A stretch of DNA of 64,000 nt from the NCBI GenBank assembly GCA_024231955.1, contig JAAEPZ010000512.1:27578-91577 (forward strand), read 5' to 3'. Every line of letters begins with the position of its first letter. Positions within the stretch are counted from its first letter, which is position 1. The notes beneath the pieces are model-generated. The model saw nothing but the letters and a program-made list of their open reading frames with translations, was not told the DNA's origin and searched no databases. This document shows positions 19,171-27,266 of this stretch, piece by piece. Origin of the DNA: a bacterium (GTDB lineage Bacteria; Krumholzibacteriota; Krumholzibacteriia; JACNKJ01). Both the position numbers and the translations under genes were made by a program.

Positions 19171-19938
19171 ATGAGTCAGCAGAATCAGTTCATGGAGGAG
19201 CATTGGCCCGCCATGCAGGGGGCGATGGAGAGGGTCGGCCCGGCGGGTGTGAAGGAGTTCATCGACGGGTTCGAGAATCCCGATGAGCGACGGCAGCTAT
19301 ACTTCTACGGCCAGCAGGCTTTCGGTGGACGTGACTGGAGTGGGAAGGATCTGCTGATCGCGGCGGAATTCGTCCGGATGGGGATCACCGAGATGCTGAA
19401 CCAGTCCGCGGATGCCGGCGAGGACAGCGACGGGCTCAAGGACCTGGGCAACATCATGTCCTTCAATCTGGCGGCGGATCTGGCCGACTGCTGGCCCGGC
19501 GATGACCTCCCCCGCGACAATCGGCACTTCGAGCTGGGGTTGAACGCCGCCGAGGATTGCCTCCGCTGGCGGGCTGAATTGAAGAGGGGCCCCAACCCCT
19601 TCGCCATGGCCTGGTGGATCAAGGGGATGCATGAGCTGTCGCTGGCGCGGCCCGCGGAGGCGCTTGCCAGCTTCCAGCAATACCGGCAATTCGCCATCGA
19701 GTATGCAACCGGCGAGAATCTGGATGTCAGCGTGAGCGGCGCCGGGCACTGGAGCACGTTGCTGGCCGAGGGATACGTGGCGATTGGTCTCTGTGCCACC
19801 GGCGATGCCGCAGGACGCGCAGAGCTGGACGAGTGCATCACTGCGCTGGAGGCCGCCAGAACCGCACAGCCCGGTGAGAAGGACAGCCTGCAATTCTGTC
19901 TGGACCAACTGAATAAGGTGGAGAGCAACTACCTCTGA
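19171..19938 (+). CDS. Hypothetical cytosolic helical protein (TPR-like)
   Basis: A 255-residue protein without signal peptide or membrane helix. It is acidic and rich in Ala, Leu, Glu and Trp, predicted all-helical. The spacing of helices such as AMAWWIKGMHELSLARPAEALASFQQY and TLLAEGYVAIGLCATGDAAG (both family-like TPR pairs in appearance) suggests a degenerate tetratricopeptide fold that would act as a protein-binding scaffold. I do not recognise a specific family. The ATG has AGGGGACGG upstream. It stands alone: intergenic space on the left, a strong bidirectional hairpin on the right. Confidence 0.75.
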   Translation: MSQQNQFMEEHWPAMQGAMERVGPAGVKEFIDGFENPDERRQLYFYGQQAFGGRDWSGKDLLIAAEFVRMGITEMLNQSADAGEDSDGLKDLGNIMSFNLAADLADCWPGDDLPRDNRHFELGLNAAEDCLRWRAELKRGPNPFAMAWWIKGMHELSLARPAEALASFQQYRQFAIEYATGENLDVSVSGAGHWSTLLAEGYVAIGLCATGDAAGRAELDECITALEAARTAQPGEKDSLQFCLDQLNKVESNYL

Positions 19939-19969
19939 TCTTCCGGCAGCTCCCGCCGGAAACACAAAG

Positions 19970-19993
19970 GCCGGGCGACGAGAGTCGCCCGGC
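19970..19993. terminator. Bidirectional terminator hairpin
   Basis: Perfect 10-bp GC-rich stem GCCGGGCGAC/GTCGCCCGGC with a GAGA loop between two convergent genes. A short A-run (AACACAAAG) on its left gives a TTTGTGTT tract on the minus strand; the plus side has none. Confidence 0.7.
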
Positions 19994-20018
19994 CCATCAA
20001 CATTCGCAGCGGCATATC

Positions 20019-20930
20019 TCAGTACAGCGCTTTGATCCGTGAGATGGGGATCTCCTCGGCCGCGACGCCGTCGTCGATTTCGTATGGAACAGAGAGGTGA
20101 GTGCTGATATAGGGGTGCTCGTCGTTCTCGACCAGCACCTCCACCGTAATCGCGCTGCCGGCAACCATCCCCTCGGTCGAGATCTGGAAACTGTGCTCCT
20201 GCACGTCGACGCCTGCAAAGGTTTGCATGAGTTCCGAGTTGACCAGGATCTCGCCGGAGTAGGGCTGCGACGAACCGCCAAGCAGGTCGAGACTCTCCAG
20301 CGTGAAACCGAAATCAAACGTGCCGGTGACATCGGAATTCATGGCCGGTGAGACGGCATGCGCCTTCAGCCAGTAGAGCGGAGTCCCGGTCGCAAAACAA
20401 CCGCAGTTGGCGGGAACGGTGCAATTAAGGGTAAAGAACCCTTCGGAGGCCCAGTAGACCTGCCCGTAGATGTCACGCACCCAGGCGGCATCGATACTGA
20501 CGACATGATCGTCCCCCACCCAGGAGGCGTGATCGTTGTAGGGCACCAGGGTGATGCGACCAAGATGCAGCTGATCCGGCGGCGTCTCCAGAGGGGGATC
20601 GAAAGTGATGTCGATCACATGTGTGGCGAAGTCGTGATTCACATTGTCCACAACCCAGCTGAACGCAGTGTCGCCGTAGGGGAAGTTCAGGTCGGGAGGA
20701 ACATTGACGACCTGGAAACCAGTCGCGGCGACCGGATTGCGGAATCCCGCGAACTCCACAATCTCCATATCAAGATACAGCGGGACAAACGATTCGAGAT
20801 CGCCGTGACATTCCAGCAGGTTCACATCGTCACCGACGAGACCGAGGCCGGGCAGCTCATAGTCGGCCAGGGGAGACAGGGTGGTCGCCAGAATAAGCAT
20901 AACAGCCAGCACCGGTATGAGGTTTTTCAT
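20019..20930 (-). CDS. Secreted hypothetical protein with IKALY-type C-terminus
   Basis: A 303-residue exported protein. The signal peptide MKNLIPVLAVMLILATTLSPL is followed by a mature beta-rich protein with a few Cys (LLECHG, FFTLNCTVPANCGCF). The N-terminal half resembles choice-of-anchor style beta-sandwiches, with GLVGDDVNLLECHG and ATHVIDITFDPPLETPP. No enzyme motif is visible. The last residues, EIPISRIKALY, match the C-termini of two other secreted proteins in the window and may form a short terminal signal. GGAGGGGG lies 5 nt before the ATG at 20930. It is a separate unit, with its own terminator region downstream and a terminator of the next gene upstream. Confidence 0.75.
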   Translation of the reverse strand: MKNLIPVLAVMLILATTLSPLADYELPGLGLVGDDVNLLECHGDLESFVPLYLDMEIVEFAGFRNPVAATGFQVVNVPPDLNFPYGDTAFSWVVDNVNHDFATHVIDITFDPPLETPPDQLHLGRITLVPYNDHASWVGDDHVVSIDAAWVRDIYGQVYWASEGFFTLNCTVPANCGCFATGTPLYWLKAHAVSPAMNSDVTGTFDFGFTLESLDLLGGSSQPYSGEILVNSELMQTFAGVDVQEHSFQISTEGMVAGSAITVEVLVENDEHPYISTHLSVPYEIDDGVAAEEIPISRIKALY

Positions 20931-21010
20931 GTTCCCCCTCCATATCCGTAGTCGATCAGCGAAAATCACCAGGGGAAGCTAACAGAAGTGGCCGGATACC
21001 GCCATAAAGT

Positions 21011-21036
21011 AAACGGCCCCCGGATGGAGGCCGTTT
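21011..21036 (-). terminator. Intrinsic terminator after TolB-like protein
   Basis: Perfect 8-bp stem AAACGGCC/GGCCGTTT with a 10-nt loop, about 55 nt after the stop of the propeller gene. On the minus strand the stem ends in GTTT and continues ACTTTATGG. Confidence 0.65.
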
Positions 21037-21092
21037 ATTCAAGCAGTCACTACATTGTTGCTTAAGTGTCCTCAGGACAACTGACCACCTGA

Positions 21093-22052
21093 TTATCGTC
21101 TGAACATACTCTTGACCTGACCAACGCTGGTGTCTGCGGTTGGGGTAACGAAGTCGATGCTCACGACATAAAAGGCGTTGCTGTTGGCATTGTCGCCATA
21201 CAGCAGATACTTCCCGTCGGGGGACCAGGTGGGCATGGATTCATTACTGGGTGCGTTCGTCACCTGAACGGCCTCTCCACCGGCTACCGGCTTCAGCCAG
21301 ACGTCGCGATTCCCGCTCCTCAAGGAGACGAAGGCCAGCCACTGCCCATCGGGCGACCAGCAACAGCGATCGTCCAGCGCCGGATCGTCGGTGACCTGGA
21401 TCGCATCACCGCCGGCTATCGGCTGAATCCAGATATCGGCATTACCGTTGCGGTCCGATGTAAAGGCGATGGACTCACTGTCGGGTGACCAGTCGGGATG
21501 AAAATTCTCGGAGTTGCCGAATGTATAGCGCCGCAGACCGGTACCATCGGTCCTGACGGAAAAGATGGCCATGGATGATCCGATATGGGTTTGAAAGGCG
21601 ATCCGCTCACCATCGGGCGACCAGGTGGGCGCGATGGATTGCGATGACCTGATCCGTATTGGCGCATCTTCGCCGAAGGTGTAGATCCAGAGTTTACTCG
21701 GTCCGCTGGCTCCCGGGTCGTAGGCATCGAAGGCGATTTGGGAGCAGTCGGGGCTCCAGCTCAGATACATGTCGCCGCTGAGTCCGAGCGGCAGCTGGGT
21801 GGCCTCCCCCCCCGCCACGGGCACCGTCCAGGCGGAGGCTCCACCGTCACCCCAGGATGCGAACGCAATTCTCGTACTGTCGGGCGACCATTCGCAATGG
21901 TAACCGTTGTGTGGAGAGACCGGAATCACTTGCGGCTCACCGATAATTACGGTGATCGGCTCGGCTGCGACAGCAAAAGAGCTGATCGTCAGCAGTATCA
22001 CCGCCAGACCGAGCGTAAGCGGGTGCTGATTGCGTAGCGATATCGATTGCAT
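21093..22052 (-). CDS. Secreted TolB-like beta-propeller protein
   Basis: A 319-residue periplasmic or secreted propeller. After a signal peptide (LTLGLAVILLTISSFAVAAEP), about six repeats of the PD40/TolB type are seen, each with a WSPDS/WSPDG core (for example CEWSPDSTRIAFASW, LSWSPDCSQIAFDAY, PTWSPDGERIAFQTH, PDWSPDSESIAFTSDRNGN). TolB-type propellers are binding platforms; no catalytic motif is present. The C-terminus DTSVGQVKSMFRR resembles those of two other exported proteins here. GGAG precedes the ATG at 22052. It is divergent from a membrane regulator whose C-terminal half has the same fold, which suggests a functional pair. Confidence 0.85.
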   Translation of the reverse strand: MQSISLRNQHPLTLGLAVILLTISSFAVAAEPITVIIGEPQVIPVSPHNGYHCEWSPDSTRIAFASWGDGGASAWTVPVAGGEATQLPLGLSGDMYLSWSPDCSQIAFDAYDPGASGPSKLWIYTFGEDAPIRIRSSQSIAPTWSPDGERIAFQTHIGSSMAIFSVRTDGTGLRRYTFGNSENFHPDWSPDSESIAFTSDRNGNADIWIQPIAGGDAIQVTDDPALDDRCCWSPDGQWLAFVSLRSGNRDVWLKPVAGGEAVQVTNAPSNESMPTWSPDGKYLLYGDNANSNAFYVVSIDFVTPTADTSVGQVKSMFRR

Positions 22053-22397
22053 ATTGTCTCCATCCACGAAAGGGCAAGGAAGAGGAGAGGTCGTTAAATT
22101 AACCGGATCCGCACAGCAACGGACCCGGCAACAATTGCGCTGGTTGGGGGATCACAGACGGAGTCCCAGCACATAAAACCGTCCTGTGGGAATAATGCGG
22201 CATCCGATTGGGCCCAACCTGCGCCAAACGTTCGTAAAAGGTTCTATCTGCATTAAATGCAGTAACTTCTGGAAACTGAACCATGTTCATATTGCTACGA
22301 TATCCCGATTAGTATTATGTTCGAATTGACAGGTGTTTCGACAGGATTCAGACTCCCCCTGAATAGACATTCCTCTCACCCGGACTAAAAACAAACA
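22053..22397. promoter_or_regulatory. Divergent regulatory region (propeller protein / wHTH regulator)
   Basis: About 345 nt between two divergent genes. It holds a 15-nt near-perfect palindrome CTGCATTAAATGCAG (22248-22262), a candidate operator. A perfect -35 hexamer TTGACA lies at 22327-22332 toward the regulator gene, although the hexamer 17 nt further on (CAGACT) is a poor -10. No ribosome-binding site is evident before the regulator ATG at 22398, so that gene may be translated from a leaderless or weakly initiated mRNA. Confidence 0.4.
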
Positions 22398-24632
22398 ATG
22401 AGCGAACAACATCACGATTCCAGCCAGGACTATTCGGAACGCGAACCCTTCCTGTTGGGCAGTTGGCTGGTACGTCCCAGCCTGCTCAATCTCAAGGATG
22501 GTGACGAGACGGTGCACCTGGGCCGTCGTAATATGGATGTACTGCTCTACCTGGCCCGAGAACCCGGGAAGGTGGTCAGTCGCCGCGAGTTGCTGAATGA
22601 GGTCTGGCGGGATGTGGTCGTTTGCGAAGAGGCTCTGACGCGAGCCATCTCGGAACTGCGCACCGCATTGGGCGACAAGCCGGGATCACCGAAATATATC
22701 CAGACAATCCGCAAGGGTGGCTACCGTCTGCTGCAGGAGCCGGTCACACCCGCACCGGAAACCTCCAGGCCCACGGTCAGCGAAGAGATACGGACGGATT
22801 CTGAGCAATCTGTCCGGGAGGGCGCCACTGCCCCTCGCCCCGAGCGGGCTCCCCACCCTGAGCCCGCCCCCCGGCCGACCGGCCAGCGCACTGTCCCCCG
22901 GCGTCTGATACCCTGGATCCCTCTGTTGCTGCTGCCCGTCATCCTGGTGCTGCTGGGCCACTGGCAACCCGTCAAGGAGTTGATCACCCTCCTCTCTCTC
23001 CCCAAAGGGATACCGCTGACCAGCCGTCCCGGCCGGGAGATCATGCCCGCTATATCGCCCACCTCCGACCTGGTCGCCTACTGCTGGCGGGCCGAAAGGC
23101 ACGCCAAATGGCAGCTCTGGCTCAGAGATCCGGATGAGGTACAACCCCGTCAGCTCACCGGCCCCGAGTTCAATATCCTCCACCCGACCTGGTCCCCAGA
23201 TGGCTCACGACTGGCCTATTGCAGAGGTACCGGTTTGAGCGGCGAATCCGCCAAGAGGGAGGAGGAGGGCATCTGCCTGCTGGACCTGGAGACGGGTGAG
23301 GTGGAGCTGGTGACCTCATTGGTCAACTATCTTGTCGGTCTCACCTGGTCTCCCGACGGGAAAGAGCTGGCGATGGCAACGATATCCCGCATCGGGCTGC
23401 CGCAAATCCTGTTGTTCAATCTGGAGCGTAAGGTATTTCGAGAGTTCACCAGTCCGGACTACCATGGCGGCGGAGATCGCTATCCGGCCTATTCTCCCGA
23501 CGGAAGAATTATCGCCTTCAGCCGGCGCGGCAGCTTCGGGCGCGACCACATCTACCTGAAGAGTGTTCTCAGTGGTGAGCTGCGGGCATTGGAGCCCTCT
23601 TTCGCCTCGCTGGTCGGTCTGGCCTGGGAAAGTGAGAACACGATACTCGTCACGGCCGTCCAGGGCCGCACCTTTCACCTCAGCCGCATAGATATTGCCG
23701 AGGAGACACTTCAACCCGTGCTGCTGGACAGACGCGACATCCTGAGACCATCCTTCTCGGTCGATGACCGCACGCTGGTTATCGAGTCGCAGGTCAACAA
23801 CAGCGACCTGTATTCCGTGCAACTGCCTGAACCGGGGGAGAATCTGGCACAACCCCTGCCTCTGTTCTCAACCACCTGCGATGAGGTATTCCCCTGCGTC
23901 TCCGCTCTGGATGGCCGGTTGGCATTCATCTCGGATTCGTCGGGCAGTCCTGAAATCTACATGAGCGATGCCGACGGAGACAATCGGCAGCGGCTGACCG
24001 ATTTTGATGGGACTCAAATCATCCGCCCCGCCTGGTCGCCAATCGCACCCGTAATCGCCTTTTCCGTCTCACATGCCGACAGCCTCATACTCTGCCTGCT
24101 CGACGTCGAAAGTCGTGAAATACGGGAGCTCGCAACGATAGGCAACAGCATCTATGCGCCCAAGTGGTCGGCTGACGGTGAGTGGATATACGCCAATCTT
24201 TACATGGATACTTTCTGGGAGTTCGGCAGGATATCCATCACCACGGGCGAGCAGGAGACTCTGCTGAACGGGTATGTCAACATATTGGCCGACCATCCGA
24301 CCCTGGGGGTGCTCTTCTTCACCCCCAGCGGCAGTACGGGACTAATGGCCTATCATACGGAGACCGGCGCACAGCCGGTGCCCGGATGTGAAGAGGTCTA
24401 CCCGCCATCCGGCGGCTGCTCCCTGTCTGGAGATCATCTCCTGATGTTGCAATACGATGGGAGCAACAACCTGCTCATAAGCGTCAACCTCGTTTCCGCC
24501 CAGCAGGATACCCTGGGATTATTCCCCGATGATGTGCACAGGCAGATCCCGGTTTCACCCGACGGCAGGCTCTACTTTTCGAGACTTGTCAGTTGGGAAG
24601 GCGATCTGATTCTCTACAAGGATTTCTATTAA
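22398..24632 (+). CDS. Membrane-tethered winged-helix regulator with TolB propeller sensor (CadC-like)
   Basis: A 744-residue one-component regulator. Residues ~15-115 form an OmpR/CadC-type winged-helix domain (LGSWLVRPSLLNL, RRNMDVLLYLAREPGKVVSR, LLNEVWRD, ISELRTALGDKPGSPKYIQT, RKGGYRLL). A Pro/Glu/Arg-rich linker of ~55 residues leads to one transmembrane helix (LIPWIPLLLLPVILVLLGHW, about 172-191). The rest is a large periplasmic PD40 beta-propeller (PTWSPDGSRLAYC, LTWSPDGKELAMA, AYSPDGRIIAFSRR, PAWSPIAPVIAFS, VSPDGRLYFSRLVS). The protein should sense an envelope signal through the propeller and bind DNA directly. It is divergent from a TolB-like secreted propeller gene, a likely target. 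No phospho-acceptor domain is present. Confidence 0.87.
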   Translation: MSEQHHDSSQDYSEREPFLLGSWLVRPSLLNLKDGDETVHLGRRNMDVLLYLAREPGKVVSRRELLNEVWRDVVVCEEALTRAISELRTALGDKPGSPKYIQTIRKGGYRLLQEPVTPAPETSRPTVSEEIRTDSEQSVREGATAPRPERAPHPEPAPRPTGQRTVPRRLIPWIPLLLLPVILVLLGHWQPVKELITLLSLPKGIPLTSRPGREIMPAISPTSDLVAYCWRAERHAKWQLWLRDPDEVQPRQLTGPEFNILHPTWSPDGSRLAYCRGTGLSGESAKREEEGICLLDLETGEVELVTSLVNYLVGLTWSPDGKELAMATISRIGLPQILLFNLERKVFREFTSPDYHGGGDRYPAYSPDGRIIAFSRRGSFGRDHIYLKSVLSGELRALEPSFASLVGLAWESENTILVTAVQGRTFHLSRIDIAEETLQPVLLDRRDILRPSFSVDDRTLVIESQVNNSDLYSVQLPEPGENLAQPLPLFSTTCDEVFPCVSALDGRLAFISDSSGSPEIYMSDADGDNRQRLTDFDGTQIIRPAWSPIAPVIAFSVSHADSLILCLLDVESREIRELATIGNSIYAPKWSADGEWIYANLYMDTFWEFGRISITTGEQETLLNGYVNILADHPTLGVLFFTPSGSTGLMAYHTETGAQPVPGCEEVYPPSGGCSLSGDHLLMLQYDGSNNLLISVNLVSAQQDTLGLFPDDVHRQIPVSPDGRLYFSRLVSWEGDLILYKDFY

Positions 24633-24641
24633 AGGAGCGGT

Positions 24642-27266
24642 TCACTTCAGAAGCACCATGCGGCGACTCACGCTCCCCCGGGCGGTGGTGAGACGGTAGA
24701 GGTAGATTCCGGCGGCCACGGGCGCTCCGGCGTCGGTTCGGCCATCCCAGACAATCGCCCTCTCACCCTTCGCCATCTCCTCATTAATCAGGGTACGGAC
24801 CAGAGCGCCGCCCGGAGTGTACACGCGCAGGGTCACCCGACCATCAATGGGATTGGCAAAGGTGATCGTCGTATTCGGGTTGAACGGATTGGGGAAATTC
24901 CGCAGCAACATATCGGCCGTCGCAGTGGAGGGTTGCTCGCCGACATGAGTAGTCGCACAGATCAGCGGCAGGGTTTTAGCGGCGCCGATATTGTCCGCAT
25001 CACGCAGAAAGAACGTCAACTCCCACGGCCCTCCCACCGACGGTTGCCCTTGCAGAAAACCATCGGTGGATAGAGCCACCCCACTTGGGAGGTACGGTGG
25101 AGTGAAGCGGAGCATTCGCAGCCCCGCATCGCTCGCACCGGACAAGTCGGCAATATTGAAGTTGTGACCATCGCCACTGGAGATCCCGGCAACCCAATCG
25201 GTGGCGGTCGGCATCAGATCCGAGTAGTGGAATTCTATAACGCCATCGGGGAACAGCTTCACCGCGAAATCCTGCGTCTCGTTGGTGCAGGGATAGCGGT
25301 GCGCGCGCCAACGGAAGGTCGCGCTGTTCTCATCCCCCTCGTACCACAGCCCCTCATCCAGCGGCGGCGACATATGCAGAGTCGATCCGTTGGGGACGAT
25401 CGCCCGGTAGGCGTGAAGCGAGTTCTCGGTATAGAGCGGCACATGGGAGGGATTGAAGAGGAGCGCGCCATCCGTGAGAGCCGAGATGCGCATATACTCC
25501 TCGCCGTAGAACGGGAAGGGAAAATCCAGCTCATGCTCCACCACCCCCCAGAATTCCTCATGCGGGTTGAGCTGCAGTTGATCAACGGCGGGATATGGAG
25601 CGACACCCTCCGTCTCGGAATAGGGGCGACTCAAATACCAGTGATAGGGCGGAGTGCCGCCGACGGCCTCCATGGCATACGAGAACGGGACCTCCGGCAA
25701 AACAGGCGGCAGGTGATTGGTCATGATCACCGGTGGGGCAAAATCAACCTGCCGCACAATCGAAAACACACTCAGATCATTATCCACCAGGGACGAACCG
25801 AACGCGGGGGGACGTTCAGATTCACCCCATTTTAAATCGAATAACGACAACGAAACCAGTTCACCCTCGCTCAGCCCGAAGGGGTCGTGTTCATCCACAA
25901 GCAGGAAGAACCGCGCTGGAGCATCGGGGTCGACATGGGCCAGGAGGGGCGACAGGTCGAGACCCAACTCGAGAGTCTTGTCCCCCTCGGTGCCCCCCCC
26001 CCGCAGGTAGTAGGGACCACCCTGCCGACAGAGCACGGTCGCTTCGAGCATATGCTCCGGAGAGGTCGCCAGGGTATCGCTCGCCACGCCGATACCGAGT
26101 TTCAGGGCATTGCGCCGGTCGTGCCGCAGGGTGAATTGCATGGTGAGCTCGGGCTCACAATCCTCTCGGGCGCGCAGAACATGGACACTGCTCTCCATGA
26201 TGCCCCCCTCCGCCACCGGCATCGCCAACAGACGATAGGGCATGAAAGCCAGGCCGCCGTTGGCCCAACCTGCACCCCAGCTGTTGATGAACCGCACGCC
26301 GCCGATCTCCCAATCGCGCACATCGATCACCTCGTCGTGATTGAGATCGACGTCGTTGGTGTAGTATCCGTCGTTGTTGAAATCGAAGCGGATCTCATCG
26401 TTGTAGCCGACGATCGTCATCTGGTGGTTCATGCGATGATCCCACTCGGTAATGACCATCTCCCCGGCATGGGGCGTCCCCGCGGGCAATGCGGCTTCGC
26501 TGTAGAAGCCGACAACTGCACCGGCGGCGAAGCAGGCCACGCCTCCGACAGCCGAACCGTCGGCATGATCATGCAACCACGCTTTCAGGGTCTCAATCCC
26601 CTCTGCCGTATCCACCTCAATCGTCATGCTCGTCAGGGCGCGATTGCCCATGGCCTCCCGGTACAGATCGTAGCCGTGCGCCCAGCCGCGCGAACCGTGC
26701 CCGGCGAGGCCGCCGTAGGTCGGCAGCGAGGGGCATCCGAGTTCGGTGAGGATATCCCAGCCATCCAGGTAGAGACTGCCGTTGTTGCCGGAGCCGAAGT
26801 TGAGGAAGTTGTAGGTGAAGTGGGTGGGATACTGATTGTCCGGCAGCGACGAGTCGAGTCCGCGCAGGCGGTTGATCTCATAGGTGAACGCGTAACCGAC
26901 ACCGCTGGCCTGTCCGCAGGAGCCGTGAGATTGTGCGAAAACAGGTCGCAGGAACATCTGGGTGGAGTTGTCAACCTCGATCGGCAAAACGGCCCGGTCA
27001 CCCGGTAGAAGCAACAATCGCGGCGAGCACCGTAATCGTTCCTGCTGTTTAGAGGTCAAGTCAAAACAGGAGCCGAGCAACCAGGGCTCGCCTGCCGAAT
27101 CTGGGTTGACGTTGATTACATCATTCGCAAAACAGACGTTCTGCGGCAGGAGGATGAGGAGGAGACCGACCGTCAGTAATCCTACGGCCCTTGCCTTACC
27201 GTCGAGATTACAGGTAAGTCGGCGCCTCTTCATCCAGCCTGCACGCATCACGTCCAAGCTCATCAT
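24642..27266 (-). CDS. Secreted papain-like (C1A) protein with variant active site and sorting domain
   Basis: An 874-residue exported protein. A signal peptide (VGLLTVGLLLILLPQNVCFA) is followed by a papain-fold domain at ~100-350: C117 in QSHGSCGQAS, H281 in MNHQMTIVGYND and N328 in FINSWGAGW. The Trp that normally follows the catalytic Cys is Gly, and the oxyanion Gln is one residue closer than usual, so activity is uncertain. Residues ~350-790 hold beta-sandwich domains (DFAPPVIMTNHLPPVLP and an Ig-like PSGVALSTDGFLQGQPS). The C-terminus (NFPNPFNPNTTITF, WDGRTDAGAPVAAGIYLYRL, terminal SRRMVLLK) is a type 9/FlgD-like sorting domain. The first ATG overlaps the upstream protease stop; ATG 27233 is an alternative start. 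Confidence 0.85.
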   Translation of the reverse strand: MMSLDVMRAGWMKRRRLTCNLDGKARAVGLLTVGLLLILLPQNVCFANDVINVNPDSAGEPWLLGSCFDLTSKQQERLRCSPRLLLLPGDRAVLPIEVDNSTQMFLRPVFAQSHGSCGQASGVGYAFTYEINRLRGLDSSLPDNQYPTHFTYNFLNFGSGNNGSLYLDGWDILTELGCPSLPTYGGLAGHGSRGWAHGYDLYREAMGNRALTSMTIEVDTAEGIETLKAWLHDHADGSAVGGVACFAAGAVVGFYSEAALPAGTPHAGEMVITEWDHRMNHQMTIVGYNDEIRFDFNNDGYYTNDVDLNHDEVIDVRDWEIGGVRFINSWGAGWANGGLAFMPYRLLAMPVAEGGIMESSVHVLRAREDCEPELTMQFTLRHDRRNALKLGIGVASDTLATSPEHMLEATVLCRQGGPYYLRGGGTEGDKTLELGLDLSPLLAHVDPDAPARFFLLVDEHDPFGLSEGELVSLSLFDLKWGESERPPAFGSSLVDNDLSVFSIVRQVDFAPPVIMTNHLPPVLPEVPFSYAMEAVGGTPPYHWYLSRPYSETEGVAPYPAVDQLQLNPHEEFWGVVEHELDFPFPFYGEEYMRISALTDGALLFNPSHVPLYTENSLHAYRAIVPNGSTLHMSPPLDEGLWYEGDENSATFRWRAHRYPCTNETQDFAVKLFPDGVIEFHYSDLMPTATDWVAGISSGDGHNFNIADLSGASDAGLRMLRFTPPYLPSGVALSTDGFLQGQPSVGGPWELTFFLRDADNIGAAKTLPLICATTHVGEQPSTATADMLLRNFPNPFNPNTTITFANPIDGRVTLRVYTPGGALVRTLINEEMAKGERAIVWDGRTDAGAPVAAGIYLYRLTTARGSVSRRMVLLK

